A stretch of DNA of 33,444 nt from an uncultured Bryobacteraceae bacterium (GTDB lineage: Bacteria; Acidobacteriota; Terriglobia; Bryobacterales; Bryobacteraceae), in NCBI GenBank assembly GCA_955652915.1, contig CATPCJ010000015.1:1-33444 (forward strand). Direction: 5' to 3'. The notes under the pieces are model-generated. The model did no database searches. It was not told where the DNA came from and saw only the letters and a list, made by a program, of their open reading frames with translations. Positions 8,694 through 17,117 of this stretch are shown in pieces. Position 1 is the stretch's first letter. The number at the start of each line of letters is the position of its first letter. The translations under genes were made by a program, and so were the position numbers.

Positions 8694-8713
8694 CTCCGGA
8701 TCTCGCTCCGGAG
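8694..8713. repeat. Small hairpin in the divergent intergenic region
   Basis: CTCCGGA (8694-8700) and TCCGGAG (8707-8713) form a perfect 7-bp stem with a 6-base loop between the divergent DJ-1 gene and the 256-residue gene. Role unknown. Confidence 0.4.
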
Positions 8714-8795
8714 AGCCCATAAATACTCTGTATTCCTCGGGGTTCATCGTTTTTTCCCCACCGTCGTGATAAACTCAGGGCAGAACACCCATTAG

Positions 8796-9566
8796 ATGGT
8801 CGCCTTACCTGATCCTTCCAAATTGAGCGTTGGCCAGTTGGCGGAGCGTTTCCGTAGCGAGATGATTCCGCTCAGCAACACGTTCTCCTATTTTTGCGCC
8901 TCCATTCCTCTCAGCGAAGAAGATCTGAAGGAATATCTGGAAGAGCCGATCGCGTCCTTGCCGCCTGCGATCTCCAGCCTTCTGCCCAAGGTCTCGATTC
9001 TGTTGGTTCCCTATCTGGAGCGGGCCGATGGCAAGGAAAAAGGCGACGTTCGAAAGGAGGACTTCGTCTGCACCGAGAAGCCGCCGGAGAACCGCCTGTC
9101 GTGGGTCACGCAAGTTCGATTCGACAACGAAGAAGTCCTGGCTTTCGCGCTCAAGGATCAGGATGTTTCCGAATATCACTACCGCTTCTATCACGTGCTG
9201 GCAAGGCTGGCCGGGGATTTGTGGTCGGACGAAGCCCAGTCGAGATATGCCTCGTTGCTGCGCGAAGAAGTGAACAACGGCGTCCATGGTGAAGTGGACG
9301 AAGAGAGCTGGCACATGAAGCAGGCCCTGCTGCGCCGCCAGACGAATGTGCGCAAGGAAACGAAAGCGTTTCGCGATTATGCCCGCCAGTCATTCATTGA
9401 CACCCTGACTCTGTACCTGCACGGGATCTGTTGCGACATTGACGTAGAGACCGGTCCGCGGCAGTTGCAGAGCCGCTATCTGCGTAAGAGATTGAGCTTG
9501 TTGCACGAACTCTTTCCTCCTCCGGAAGGCTACGCGGTGTTTCCCGAGCACCAAACCCGCAACTGA
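8796..9566 (+). CDS. Unrecognised 256-residue cytoplasmic protein
   Basis: A good coding frame with composition like its neighbours, no signal peptide and no membrane segment. I recognise no catalytic motif. It is rich in charged helices, with a Pro/Leu stretch at 50-75 (EPIASLPPAISSLLPKVSILLVPYLE), a Trp-containing middle (WVTQVRFDNEEVLAFALKD, YHYRFYHVLARLAGDLW) and a C-terminal part with two adjacent cysteines (HGICCDIDVETGPRQLQSRYLRKRLSLLHELFPPPEG). The alternating mixed alpha/beta pattern suggests a soluble domain. A weak extended -10 (TGATAAACT, 8767-8775) would give a very short leader; no strong ribosome binding site is seen before ATG 8796. It is followed by palindromic repeats and then the sigma-factor gene on the same strand, 213 bp away. 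Confidence 0.7.
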   Translation: MVALPDPSKLSVGQLAERFRSEMIPLSNTFSYFCASIPLSEEDLKEYLEEPIASLPPAISSLLPKVSILLVPYLERADGKEKGDVRKEDFVCTEKPPENRLSWVTQVRFDNEEVLAFALKDQDVSEYHYRFYHVLARLAGDLWSDEAQSRYASLLREEVNNGVHGEVDEESWHMKQALLRRQTNVRKETKAFRDYARQSFIDTLTLYLHGICCDIDVETGPRQLQSRYLRKRLSLLHELFPPPEGYAVFPEHQTRN

Positions 9567-9586
9567 ACCGCGACCGTAAGGAAGCG
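9566..9586 (+). repeat. GCGACCGTAAGG palindromic repeat unit, first arm
   Basis: AACCGCGACCGTAAGGAAGC begins at the stop codon of the preceding gene. The inverse unit lies at 9682-9702. Other copies are at 12468, 15480 (inverse) and 15515. Confidence 0.7.
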
Positions 9587-9681
9587 CGCCCAGGCTAAAC
9601 GACTCCGTTGAAGACGCGATCCAGATTATTGATTCCACGCGACCAGCCCGCCGCGTCTTCATTACCTTTGGTGGGCACAAA

Positions 9682-9702
9682 CACTCCCTTACATTCGCGG
9701 TT
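9682..9702 (-). repeat. GCGACCGTAAGG palindromic repeat unit, inverse arm
   Basis: CACTCCCTTACATTCGCGGT is the inverted form of the unit at 9566-9586 (differences in the middle). The two arms enclose 95 bases without a credible gene, upstream of the sigma-factor gene. Confidence 0.65.
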
Positions 9703-9779
9703 CTGATTGCGCGCCTGCACTTTACCAATCCTTACACGCATCGGCGTAACGGCGTGGCTGCGTGGGACGTTGAATCAAC

Positions 9780-10364
9780 ATGGCGCCTATGCTGGCGATC
9801 GATCAAGATACAGCGTTGATGATCGCGGTCTCCAAAGGCGACCGGTCCAGTTTTGATCTGCTGCTCAACCGGCATCGCAATTCGGTAGTCAGCCATCTGT
9901 ATCGCCTGGTGCAAAATCACGCCATCGCCGAGGAACTGGCTCAGGACGTTTTTATCCGCGTGTATCGCTCCCGCGAAAAATATCAGCCGGATGCGAAGTT
10001 CACCACCTGGCTGTTCCGTATCACCACCAACGTTGCACTCAACTGGCGCCGGGACTCACGCCGCGAACGGGGACTGGTGCGGCTGGACGACGCCGTGCGG
10101 CAAGTACCCAACAGAGAACTTTGGGATCGGATGCCGCGAGCCGACGAGCTGCTGCTTCTGGAGCTTCGCGCCAAACAGGTGCGTGAAGCAATCGATACCC
10201 TACCACCCAAGCAACTGGCTGCCGTGCTCATGCACAAATATGAAAGCATGGAGTACGTGGAGATCGCCGAGGTGCTCCAGTGTTCTCTGCCCGCGCTGAA
10301 GTCGCTGTTGTTTCGTGCTTATGAAACACTGCGGCATCGTCTGGCGCATTTCGCCTTGGTTTAA
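9780..10364 (+). CDS. ECF-type RNA polymerase sigma factor
   Basis: A 194-residue sigma-70 family factor of the extracytoplasmic-function group. Region 2 spans about 24-95 (FDLLLNRHRNSVVSHLYRLVQN, AEELAQDVFIRVYRSREKYQP, KFTTWLFRITTNVALNWRR) and region 4 about 137-188 (AIDTLPPKQLAAVLMHKYESMEYVEIAEVLQCSLPALKSLL), with the -35-reading helix at its end. Between them there is only a short linker, so regions 1 and 3 are missing as expected. Two starts are possible, ATG 9780 and ATG 9789; a stop lies at 9771-9773. Neither has a strong ribosome binding site. No anti-sigma factor is encoded next to it; its stop abuts the stop of proS on the other strand. Confidence 0.9.
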   Translation: MAPMLAIDQDTALMIAVSKGDRSSFDLLLNRHRNSVVSHLYRLVQNHAIAEELAQDVFIRVYRSREKYQPDAKFTTWLFRITTNVALNWRRDSRRERGLVRLDDAVRQVPNRELWDRMPRADELLLLELRAKQVREAIDTLPPKQLAAVLMHKYESMEYVEIAEVLQCSLPALKSLLFRAYETLRHRLAHFALV

Positions 10365-11807
10365 TTAATAGGCCTTGGCGATAACCACCCTTCGGTCCAC
10401 GGCTTCGCCTGTCAGAATGCACTTGCCGGGTCCATCGTAATCGTCCACGAGGGGAATATTTCGCACGCTCGCCTTGAATTCTTTGATTCGGGCGTCGCTC
10501 GACGGATCGTCCTTCAAATGGGCCATCACGAATTTTCCCCCGCCTTTCTCGGCCGTAACATTGTTCAATATCGATTCCACTTCGCCGATCGAGTTGGCCA
10601 GGACCGTATTGTCCTGCAAGCGTTGCTTGGCCTTCTGATAAAGTTCCGTCTGCATGGCGTCCAGCGTCGATGCCAATTTCGACACCGCTTGGTTTTGCAG
10701 AATGATTTCCTTCGATCCCGTGTCCCGGCGTTTGAGAACGATGTTTCCGCTGGCCACATCGCGTGGACCGAGTTCGAAGACCACGGGCACACCGCGACGT
10801 TCCCAGTGGAAAAACTTGGCGCCAGGGCTCTGTCCCTCGCGTGTGTCCAGATGGGCGCCACACTCAGCGGCGATGCGGACCGACACTTCCAGCACCTGCG
10901 AACGCTCTTCGTCTTTGCGATAAATGGGCACGATCACTGCCTTCACCGGAGCAACCTTAGGCGGCAGCACCAGGCCCTTGTCATCCGAGTGCGCCATGAT
11001 GAGCGCGCCGATCAGCCGCGTGCTGACGCCCCAACTGGTCTGCCAAACATAATCGAGCGTCCCTTCTTTGCTCTGGAATTGGACGTTGAAAGCCTTGCCG
11101 AAATTCTGACCGAGGTCGTGGCTGGTGCCGGCCTGCAACGCCAGACCATTCTGCATCATCGCTTCGATGGAGTAGGATTTCAGCGCGCCTGCAAACTTCT
11201 CTGCCCGGGACTTGGCGCCTTTCACCACGGGCATAGCCATCACGTCTTCTGCCACCCGGGCGTAGAGGTCGAGGATCCGTAGCACCTCCGCGACAGCTTC
11301 TTCATGATTGGAGTGCGCGGTGTGCCCCTCCTGCCAGAGGAACTCCGTCGTCCGCAGAAACATACGCGTCCGGAGTTCCCAGCGGATCACGTTCGCCCAC
11401 TGATTGAACAGCAGCGGAAGATCGCGATAACTGTGAATCCACTTTGCAAAAAAATGGCCGACGATAGTCTCCGAAGTCGGACGGATGACATACGGCTCTT
11501 CCAGTTCCTTTCCGCCGGCGATAGTGACCACCGCCAACTCCGGCGAGAACCCTTCCACGTGTTCCGCTTCTTTCGTCAGGAAGCTTTGCGGGATAAGCAG
11601 CGGCAGGTAGATGTTCTGATGACCGGTAGCTTTGAAGCGAGTATCGAGCTCCCGCTGCAGAATTTCCCATACGGCATAACCATTGGGCTTAATGACCATG
11701 CAGCCTTTAACGATTTCGGCCGGCTCGGCCATGTCGCCTTGCAAGACGACATCTTGATACCAGGTAGCGAAGTCCTTTTCGCGCGGGGTGATGGGAGATT
11801 CTGCCAT
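10365..11807 (-). CDS. proS: Prolyl-tRNA synthetase (archaeal/eukaryotic-type, short form)
   Basis: Class II aminoacyl-tRNA synthetase of 480 residues that charges tRNA-Pro. The length and the absence of the large insertion between motifs 2 and 3 place it in the short, archaeal-like ProRS group also found in many bacteria. Visible motifs: N-terminal [21 protein letters not shown] at 111-113, motif 2 [20 protein letters not shown] (146-165), the proline-site segment [16 protein letters not shown] (225-240), and motif 3 [17 protein letters not shown] (260-276). Residues about 285-390 are the anticodon-binding domain ([11 protein letters not shown]), and the C-terminal domain ends in the typical aromatic residue (VVIAKAY), with Tyr last. 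It is convergent with the sigma-factor gene with no base between the stops. Confidence 0.95.
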   Translation of the reverse strand: MAESPITPREKDFATWYQDVVLQGDMAEPAEIVKGCMVIKPNGYAVWEILQRELDTRFKATGHQNIYLPLLIPQSFLTKEAEHVEGFSPELAVVTIAGGKELEEPYVIRPTSETIVGHFFAKWIHSYRDLPLLFNQWANVIRWELRTRMFLRTTEFLWQEGHTAHSNHEEAVAEVLRILDLYARVAEDVMAMPVVKGAKSRAEKFAGALKSYSIEAMMQNGLALQAGTSHDLGQNFGKAFNVQFQSKEGTLDYVWQTSWGVSTRLIGALIMAHSDDKGLVLPPKVAPVKAVIVPIYRKDEERSQVLEVSVRIAAECGAHLDTREGQSPGAKFFHWERRGVPVVFELGPRDVASGNIVLKRRDTGSKEIILQNQAVSKLASTLDAMQTELYQKAKQRLQDNTVLANSIGEVESILNNVTAEKGGGKFVMAHLKDDPSSDARIKEFKASVRNIPLVDDYDGPGKCILTGEAVDRRVVIAKAY

Positions 11808-11974
11808 GAGTTGGGAACCACCATCGTAGCGCGCGCTGCGGCGTCACAGGCTCGAAACGCAAACCGACTTGCCGACGCTCGCCAGAGCTCTCCAGCGCCC
11901 CCGTCTCAAGATTCCTGTTTGGTGGCCGAAAGGGCGGCGATGCGGGTGCGTAGCTGCTCCTCGCGCCCGTCTCT

Positions 11975-12345
11975 CCGGATTGCATCAGCACCGATCCGGA
12001 GTTCGGCTCGCCGTGGATGAGAAGCCGTCCATTCAGGCCTTGGAGGGGCGCAGGGCTATCTGCGTCTGCCGGACGGCAAAGCGGTCAACGGATTCAGCCA
12101 CGGCTACAAGCGTCATGGCGCCACGACACTGTTTGCGGGGTTGGAGATCAGCACCGGACAGGTGCAGCCGCAGACGCCGGCGCGAGTTCCTGGACTTCAT
12201 GAACGAGGTCGTGGCCGGCCATCCCGGCCGTGAAATCCATGTTGTGCTGGACAACCTGAACACGCGCAAGCCGAAGGATGACCGCTGGCTGAAGCGTCAT
12301 CCCAACGTGCACTTGCACATCACCCCCACCTATAACGAGAGAGCC
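11975..12345 (+). pseudogene. Degraded IS630-family transposase remnant
   Basis: Pieces of an IS630-type DDE transposase appear in different frames. STDPEF is read at about 11982-12005, the first catalytic Asp block LAVDEKPSIQALE follows in another frame, then GYLRLPDGKAVNGFSHGYKRHGTTTLFAGLEISTGQV in a second frame, and RRRREFLDFMNEVVAGHP with the second Asp block HVVLDNLNTRKPKDDRWLKRHP back in the first. The expected SWLNQVE block with the final Glu is missing. At least two frameshifts and an internal deletion mean it is dead. The DNA after it (to 12497) holds a small hairpin CCACTC/GAGTGG (12344-12360) and a degenerate GACCGTAAGG repeat; no terminal inverted repeats of the element were identified. 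The 11808-11975 stretch before it holds the proS upstream region and nothing I recognise. Confidence 0.82.
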
Positions 12346-12467
12346 ACTCCGTTCGAGTGGAGGAAGGCGGTTGTTTTCCCGTCAGCGCCAAAACTCAAGT
12401 ACTCTGACTTATGCAATTAGGTACTAGCTTGAATCGCTTGCTGACGCGCGCGGTTACGTTTCAGAAT

Positions 12468-12486
12468 CGTGACCGTAAGGGCGCGT
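12468..12486 (+). repeat. GCGACCGTAAGG-type repeat unit, degenerate single copy
   Basis: CGTGACCGTAAGGGCGCG differs from the units at 9566 and 15480 at few positions. It lies between the transposase remnant and the stop of the PAS gene. Confidence 0.5.
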
Positions 12487-12497
12487 TCTTTCAACTC

Positions 12498-13184
12498 CTA
12501 CACCTGCACCCGATGCCCAACCTCCAGGCCCACCGCCCGCAACACCGAGCTATCCGCCGCAATCGTCAGCGTTCCCCGAACCGTGCCGCTCGCGGGGCGA
12601 ATCGGCGCATTCCAAACCGCAGCCTCAATCTCGCGGCCCTGTTTGTCACGTAGCGGGCCAGCCGCCGAAGGCAAACGTTGGCCAATGATCTCGTCGCGGT
12701 TCCAACCGAACAAACGTTCCGCGGCGCTATTCCAATAAATCACGATGCCGCTGGAATCCCGCGCGAACGTCGCCAGCGGAGAAGCATCGAACACGGCGCT
12801 GGGCTCCAGCGCGGATGCTACACCCATCTTGCCGGTCTCCACCGTCTTCTCGTTGGCTTCCACCAGCCGCAGACGCGCCTTCGTGCTCGCGCGCTCGCTA
12901 CTCGACGCCTTGAGAATCATGGCGGCGATGAGATACAGCGCCGCGATAATGAAGTCCACCCACCCATCCAGTTTGTGAATTCCCGGAAAGAGAATGATGC
13001 CTGAATCCTTCAGTAAGCGCAGCGCCTCGTAGATCGCGATCATCCCTAGCAAAGCTGTGAGGAGACGGTCCAAGCCGACCTGCTGCCTACGCGTTAGCAA
13101 AACGCACCACAGGATCGTCCCCAGGCACACGCATAGCGCGAGAGCCATTAGCGGGCTGGCGCGAAAGATTTGAACCAGATACAA
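12498..13184 (-). CDS. Membrane-anchored PAS-domain protein without output domain
   Basis: A 228-residue protein with three likely membrane helices (about 9-30, 38-58 and 74-92) followed by a linker helix and one PAS domain at about 125-215 (SAVFDASPLATFARDSSGIVIYWNSAAERLFGWNRDEIIGQRLP). The asparagine-alanine-alanine-glutamate run NSAAERLFGW is the classic PAS motif. Such sensors normally continue into a histidine kinase, GGDEF or other output domain; here the frame stops ten residues after the PAS fold (VGLEVGHRVQV). It may be a stand-alone sensor or a kinase truncated at its 3' side, where a transposase remnant and a repeat unit now lie. A weak GGAG is about 14 bases before the ATG. Confidence 0.8.
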   Translation of the reverse strand: MYLVQIFRASPLMALALCVCLGTILWCVLLTRRQQVGLDRLLTALLGMIAIYEALRLLKDSGIILFPGIHKLDGWVDFIIAALYLIAAMILKASSSERASTKARLRLVEANEKTVETGKMGVASALEPSAVFDASPLATFARDSSGIVIYWNSAAERLFGWNRDEIIGQRLPSAAGPLRDKQGREIEAAVWNAPIRPASGTVRGTLTIAADSSVLRAVGLEVGHRVQV

Positions 13185-13210
13185 GTTGGGCGCTCCGCGG
13201 CATTACTGGG

Positions 13211-13235
13211 CCGCAGGCAATTCATCGGCCTGCGG
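13211..13235. repeat. Perfect 8-bp hairpin between PAS gene and thiG
   Basis: CCGCAGGC (13211-13218) and GCCTGCGG (13228-13235) pair perfectly around a 9-base loop. No T-run follows. The 241-bp intergenic region shows no thiamine riboswitch. Confidence 0.4.
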
Positions 13236-13425
13236 GTTCATAACAGTTAGTAACGAGAGGCTTACTTCCCGGCAGGTATTCCCCTTAGGTGCGTCCCAAA
13301 AACGACCGTAGCTCTAAGGGATTTCCGGTGCCAGCTTGAGACAAAATCGGCGTCCGAGCGGGAGCGTGCCGCAGAACCAAATTCCATGACGATGCGCCGC
13401 GAGGGGTGGGCGGTAGAATGGAATC

Positions 13426-14202
13426 ATGAATGATGCTCTGCGCATCGGCGACCGCCAATTCACCTCCCGCTTGTTTGTCGGCACTGGAAAGTATCGCAGC
13501 TTTCAGGAGATGGCTCGATGCCATGCGGCTTCTGGAGCCGAGGTCGTCACGGTGGCCGTCCGGCGCGTCAACTTGACGGACAAAACCAAAGAATCGCTGG
13601 TGGATTATATCGACCGCTCGAAGGTCTTCATCCTTCCCAACACGGCTGCTTGCTACTCGGCCGACGAAGCGATTCGCACCGCAATGCTCGCGCGGGAGGT
13701 CGGTCTTTCGAACTGGGTGAAGCTGGAAGTGATTGGCGATCAAAAGACGTTGTTCCCAGACAACGAAGGGCTGCTGGAAGCGACACGCGTGCTGGTGAAG
13801 GAAGGCTTTGTGGTGCTTCCCTACACCAACGACGACTTGGTGAATGCGCGCAAGCTGATCGATGCCGGGGCCGCCGCCGTCATGCCGCTGGGTGCGCCCA
13901 TTGGCTCCGGGTTGGGCATACAGAACACCACCAATCTGCGGATCATGCGCGAGACCATCACCGAAGTCCCACTGATCGTGGATGCCGGCGTCGGCACTGC
14001 CTCGGACGCCGCCATTGCGATGGAGTTGGGCTATGACGGAGTCCTGATGAACACCGCCATCGCCGAGGCCGAAGATTCCGAAAAGATGGCGGAAGCGATG
14101 AAGCTGGCGGTCCAGGCCGGACGTCTTGCCTACCTGTCGGGCCGTATGCCGAAGAAGCTATATGCCAGCGCGAGCAGCCCCATGGCCGGCGCTGTTCGAT
14201 AG
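13426..14202 (+). CDS. thiG: Thiazole synthase ThiG
   Basis: A 258-residue TIM-barrel enzyme that forms the thiazole phosphate of thiamine from deoxyxylulose 5-phosphate, dehydroglycine and sulfur carried on ThiS thiocarboxylate. The sequence matches ThiG along its length: [47 protein letters not shown], the Schiff-base lysine Lys99 in [43 protein letters not shown], and [29 protein letters not shown]. The start is ATG 13426. ThiS, ThiF, ThiO/ThiH or other thiamine genes are not adjacent, and no TPP riboswitch is visible upstream, so it appears as an isolated gene here. Confidence 0.95.
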   Translation: MNDALRIGDRQFTSRLFVGTGKYRSFQEMARCHAASGAEVVTVAVRRVNLTDKTKESLVDYIDRSKVFILPNTAACYSADEAIRTAMLAREVGLSNWVKLEVIGDQKTLFPDNEGLLEATRVLVKEGFVVLPYTNDDLVNARKLIDAGAAAVMPLGAPIGSGLGIQNTTNLRIMRETITEVPLIVDAGVGTASDAAIAMELGYDGVLMNTAIAEAEDSEKMAEAMKLAVQAGRLAYLSGRMPKKLYASASSPMAGAVR

Positions 14203-14229
14203 TCTAATTGTTGACAGTCTTGACCAGCT

Positions 14230-14349
14230 TGTGGGGCAGGTTGGTAACTGTCGGTAACCTGCGGCCGATTGGCAATCGGCCCGTAAGTAATTCCGGATCC
14301 AACAACAGGCGGATTACCAATCCGCCGCAGGATGCCATCCTGCCCCACA
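14230..14349. repeat. Multi-hairpin palindromic intergenic repeat, copy 2
   Basis: Outer arms TGTGGGGCAGG (14230-14240) and CCTGCCCCACA (14339-14349) pair perfectly. Inside lie GCCGATT/AATCGGC (14264-14280), GGCGGATT/AATCCGCC (14308-14326) and AGGAT/ATCCT (14329-14341). It shares start, hairpin cores and the end AGGATGCCATCC with 5368-5460. It fills the gap between the convergent thiG and SIS genes. Confidence 0.8.
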
Positions 14350-14399
14350 TCAGAATGTCCAAACTCTAGAGCCGGCAGCGCGCAGTATTCAGACAAGCT

Positions 14400-15431
14400 T
14401 CACATCGTTCGAGTAACTTTGCTCAGCGTTCTCGGCCGGTCCGGATCCAGTCCCTTTTGATCCGCCAGGCACGCGGCAAAAAGCTGAGCTGGAATAATGT
14501 AAGGAATTGGCGTGAAGATTTCTTCCAGCGCCGCGGGTACAACCACGGCTCGCTGATTCAGCGTCAAAACCTCGGGATTATTCTGGTCGGTAATCACCAG
14601 CGTCTCCGCCTGGAGATGATTCAGTTTCTCCAACATTTCGCGCATGCCTTGCCAGGTGACGCCGGATGGCGTGAAAAGGAACGCGGGAAACGATGCCTCC
14701 ACCATGGCGATCGGCCCGTGCAGCAGATCGGCGCTGGAGAATCGCTCGGCCACGACGTAGCAGGTTTCCATCAATTTGAGCGCGAACTCAAATGCATTCG
14801 AATAATTCAAGCCGCGGCCGACTACAAGTGCGTGCTCCATGAAGCGATAGCGCTCGGCACGACGCGCGATTTCCGGCTGTAGCTTCAGCGCTTGACAGGT
14901 CCAGTCCGGCAGCCGGGCGAGATCGTCCAGCGCGATCCGTGCGCCCAGCGCGTAGGCGATCATGTAGAGCATCAGCAACTGGCCCGTATAGGTCTTGGTG
15001 GCGGCGACGCTTTTTTCGCGCCCGGCATGCACCAGGAACATGTGCTCCGCAGTGCGCGCGAGTTTGCTGGACGCTTCGTTGGTGATGCCGATCGTGCGGG
15101 CCCCCTGCTCTCGTGCCCGTTCCAAAACCAGGTTCGTGTCGGTGGATTCACCGGACTGCGAAATCGCGATCACCAGGACGCCGTCGAATTGAAACGGAGC
15201 GCGATACAGCGTGAAAATGGAAGGCGCGGCCAGCGTAACGGGAATTCCGGTAGTGATTTCGAGCAGGTACCTCCCAAATTGCGCGGCGTTATCGGAGGTG
15301 CCGCGCGCCGCCAGCATGATGAGCTTCGGAGGTTGCCCTTGGAGCAGCGAACGAAGTTCTTCGATCGACTTCCGCTCTGCCTTGAGAGTCCGCTCGAGAG
15401 CCCCGGGCTGCTCGTGGATCTCCTCCAGCAT
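14400..15431 (-). CDS. SIS-domain sugar-phosphate isomerase/deaminase (GlmS-isomerase-like, NagB-II type)
   Basis: About 343 residues from ATG 15431; a TTG at 15449 would add six. The protein has two SIS domains as in the isomerase half of GlmS, but no N-terminal glutaminase domain, so it is likely a glucosamine-6-phosphate deaminase of the NagB-II group or a related aldose-ketose isomerase. Motifs: EIHEQPGALERTL, LAARGTSDNAAQFGRYLLE, VIAISQSGESTDTNLVLERARE, SVAATKTYTGQL, VVGRGLNYSNAFEFALKLMET, FSSADLLHGPIAMV, and the C-terminal tail GLDPDRPRTLSKVTRT, which in GlmS closes the sugar site. No strong ribosome binding site marks either start. Cytoplasmic; amino-sugar recycling is the probable pathway (inference). 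Confidence 0.87.
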   Translation of the reverse strand: MLEEIHEQPGALERTLKAERKSIEELRSLLQGQPPKLIMLAARGTSDNAAQFGRYLLEITTGIPVTLAAPSIFTLYRAPFQFDGVLVIAISQSGESTDTNLVLERAREQGARTIGITNEASSKLARTAEHMFLVHAGREKSVAATKTYTGQLLMLYMIAYALGARIALDDLARLPDWTCQALKLQPEIARRAERYRFMEHALVVGRGLNYSNAFEFALKLMETCYVVAERFSSADLLHGPIAMVEASFPAFLFTPSGVTWQGMREMLEKLNHLQAETLVITDQNNPEVLTLNQRAVVVPAALEEIFTPIPYIIPAQLFAACLADQKGLDPDRPRTLSKVTRTM

Positions 15432-15479
15432 TTTTGACTTGTGATCCAAGCTCTGAGGATACCAGAGGCAAAAACAACA

Positions 15480-15535
15480 CTCCCTTACGGTCGCGGTTCC
15501 GAGAGTTGCGCTACGGAACCGCGAGCGTAAGGAAG
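15480..15535. repeat. Inverted pair of GCGACCGTAAGG repeat units
   Basis: CTCCCTTACGGTCGCGGTTC (from 15480) and its near-perfect inverse GGAACCGCGAGCGTAAGGAA (from 15515) form a 21-bp stem with two mismatches and a 14-base loop. It lies between the secretin-like and SIS genes and could stabilise or stop the minus-strand transcript. Confidence 0.75.
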
Positions 15536-15563
15536 CGTTTTACTCAGAGCGGTTTCCAATTCC

Positions 15564-17117
15564 CTAAAATTCCACCGGCAACCGCGTCTCCGTGCCGCAG
15601 TACGCGCGCCACGTGGCTGTTTCGGTGGGCGGGAGAATCAGAAGATGCGGCTTCAGGATAATCAATGTGTCGGAATCTTCGTGGGTTGTCTTATTCTCGC
15701 GAAGCAGCGGGATAGAACTTAGAATAGGAATCCCCGTGATGGTCCGCGCTTCCGATCCCGTCATGAGCCCGCCCAGAACAGCCCACTCCCCGTTTCCAAC
15801 CCGCACTTTCGATTCAAACTTCCGGGCCGACACAATCGGAATTCCATCCACGCTGCCCGCGCCCAGCAGTTTGAATTCGGCATCGATGTCGAGGGAAACT
15901 TCGTCCGCGCCGTGGACATGCGGCGTCACCTTCAGCACTAATCCCAGATCTTCGAAGTTGAAAGTTGGAGGAGGCGAATAGACCTTGCCGGTTCCAGTGG
16001 TCGCGCCCAAATACTGGTTGGTTACGATTGGATACTTGTCGCCGACGTGCAGCGTGGTGGGCATTCCATCCAGCGCCACAATTTCCGAGTTGAGCAACGT
16101 GTTCGAATTCGATTTGGCCGCGGTGGCAAACAGACTTGCATTCGCGATGCCGACGCTCCATAGGTTCGATCTCGCGAACGACCGTATGAAGGTGGCGATG
16201 GTGGGACTCCGAACGATGTTCACCAGTGGGAACGCCGTTTGCAGAGACATGCCGTAACTCAGCGACGACGTGCGATCCGTCGTGAGGATCTCAACTTCAA
16301 TGGCCACCTGCGGCCGCGGGCGCATCAGATCCTCGAAGAGCTTTTGGGCCAGCCGGACTTTGGTCGCCCGGTCGCGAATGAGAATCAAGTGCCGCTGGCT
16401 GTCGATCATCAGCTTCTGCATGTCCAGCAAACCGCGGACGCCGACCGTGATTTCCTGGAGTTCCTGGACACTGGCCGTCTCAGGAAACGGGATGACGATC
16501 GCTACCGTGTTCTCAAATTCGGTGCGCTTTTGCGTGGTGTCGCTGGCAACGAAGATCATGCGATCGCTAACAGGAACGAAGAAGGAATCCGTAGCGGCCT
16601 GAAGAGCGCGGATCGCTTCGCGATAGTCGACGTTATCCACCCGGAAGCGGACATTCTGGGGAGGCTGATATTGCGTATCGAACACGACCATGAAATGGAA
16701 AGCGGCGGCCAGCTTTTCCCACAAGGATTTCGCGTCGCCTCGCATATCGAAATCCTGGCGGCCTGCCGAGAATTTCAAATCCGGCGGAGGCAGCGGCTTG
16801 CGTGATGACCGCTCCAGATCCAGCTCCGTAATGTTTCCAAATAGCGTACGGTCGATTTTTTCAGGGGGCAGTTCGGCTGGCCGGGCTTGTGAAACATTCA
16901 GAAGACTCGCCGCCGGCCGGAGTACCTGCGCTCGCTCCCAATAAGCCAGGTTGGTTGGCTCCGCCGCGGCCGCTTCAGCATAAAGCACGTAGGCGCGCAC
17001 GGTTTCGCCGGCGTGCTCGGCCTTCTGCGCATCCTTATAGAGTTGCTCGGCTGTGACAGCGGCGCGTGCCGAAAGACACACGAAGAGCGCGCACACCACC
17101 ACCCGGCAAAGCTTCAC
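15564..17117 (-). CDS. Secretin-like outer-membrane protein (type II/III secretion or type IV pilus family)
   Basis: From GTG 17117 the product has about 517 residues with a signal peptide (MKLCRVVVCALFVCLSARA). A TPR-like helical stretch follows (EQLYKDAQKAEHAGETVRAYVLYAEAAAAEP). A short STN/secretin N-domain lies around residues 130-200 (FDMRGDAKSLWEKLAAAF, FRVDNVDYREAIRALQAAT), and a ring-building N-domain after it (LLDMQKLMIDSQRHLILIRDRATKVRLAQKLFEDL). The C-terminal third is the secretin core: VAIEVEILTTDRTSS, SEIVALDGMPTTLHVGDKYPIVTNQY, FNFEDLGLVLKVTPHVHG, GEWAVLGGLMTGSEARTITGIPILSSIPLL. It would form a gated outer-membrane channel. A GTG at 17171 would extend it, but spoil the signal peptide. 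No pilin, GspE or inner-membrane partner is adjacent; it is divergent from an AAA ATPase. Confidence 0.85.
   Translation of the reverse strand: MKLCRVVVCALFVCLSARAAVTAEQLYKDAQKAEHAGETVRAYVLYAEAAAAEPTNLAYWERAQVLRPAASLLNVSQARPAELPPEKIDRTLFGNITELDLERSSRKPLPPPDLKFSAGRQDFDMRGDAKSLWEKLAAAFHFMVVFDTQYQPPQNVRFRVDNVDYREAIRALQAATDSFFVPVSDRMIFVASDTTQKRTEFENTVAIVIPFPETASVQELQEITVGVRGLLDMQKLMIDSQRHLILIRDRATKVRLAQKLFEDLMRPRPQVAIEVEILTTDRTSSLSYGMSLQTAFPLVNIVRSPTIATFIRSFARSNLWSVGIANASLFATAAKSNSNTLLNSEIVALDGMPTTLHVGDKYPIVTNQYLGATTGTGKVYSPPPTFNFEDLGLVLKVTPHVHGADEVSLDIDAEFKLLGAGSVDGIPIVSARKFESKVRVGNGEWAVLGGLMTGSEARTITGIPILSSIPLLRENKTTHEDSDTLIILKPHLLILPPTETATWRAYCGTETRLPVEF

Noticed and set aside
8671..8769. 32-codon frame MSSNRKLPSGSRSGEP...
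   Set aside because: No ribosome binding site, crosses a hairpin, and composition is not protein-like.
9390..9728. Minus-strand 112-residue frame
   Set aside because: It is antisense to the end of the 256-residue gene plus the inverted repeat units; no ribosome binding site and no family look.
13185..13425. Possible TPP riboswitch before thiG
   Set aside because: None of the conserved TPP segments (CTGAGA, ACC...GAACCTGATCTGG) is present.
14130..14396. Minus-strand 88-residue frame
   Set aside because: It translates the multi-hairpin repeat and part of thiG antisense.
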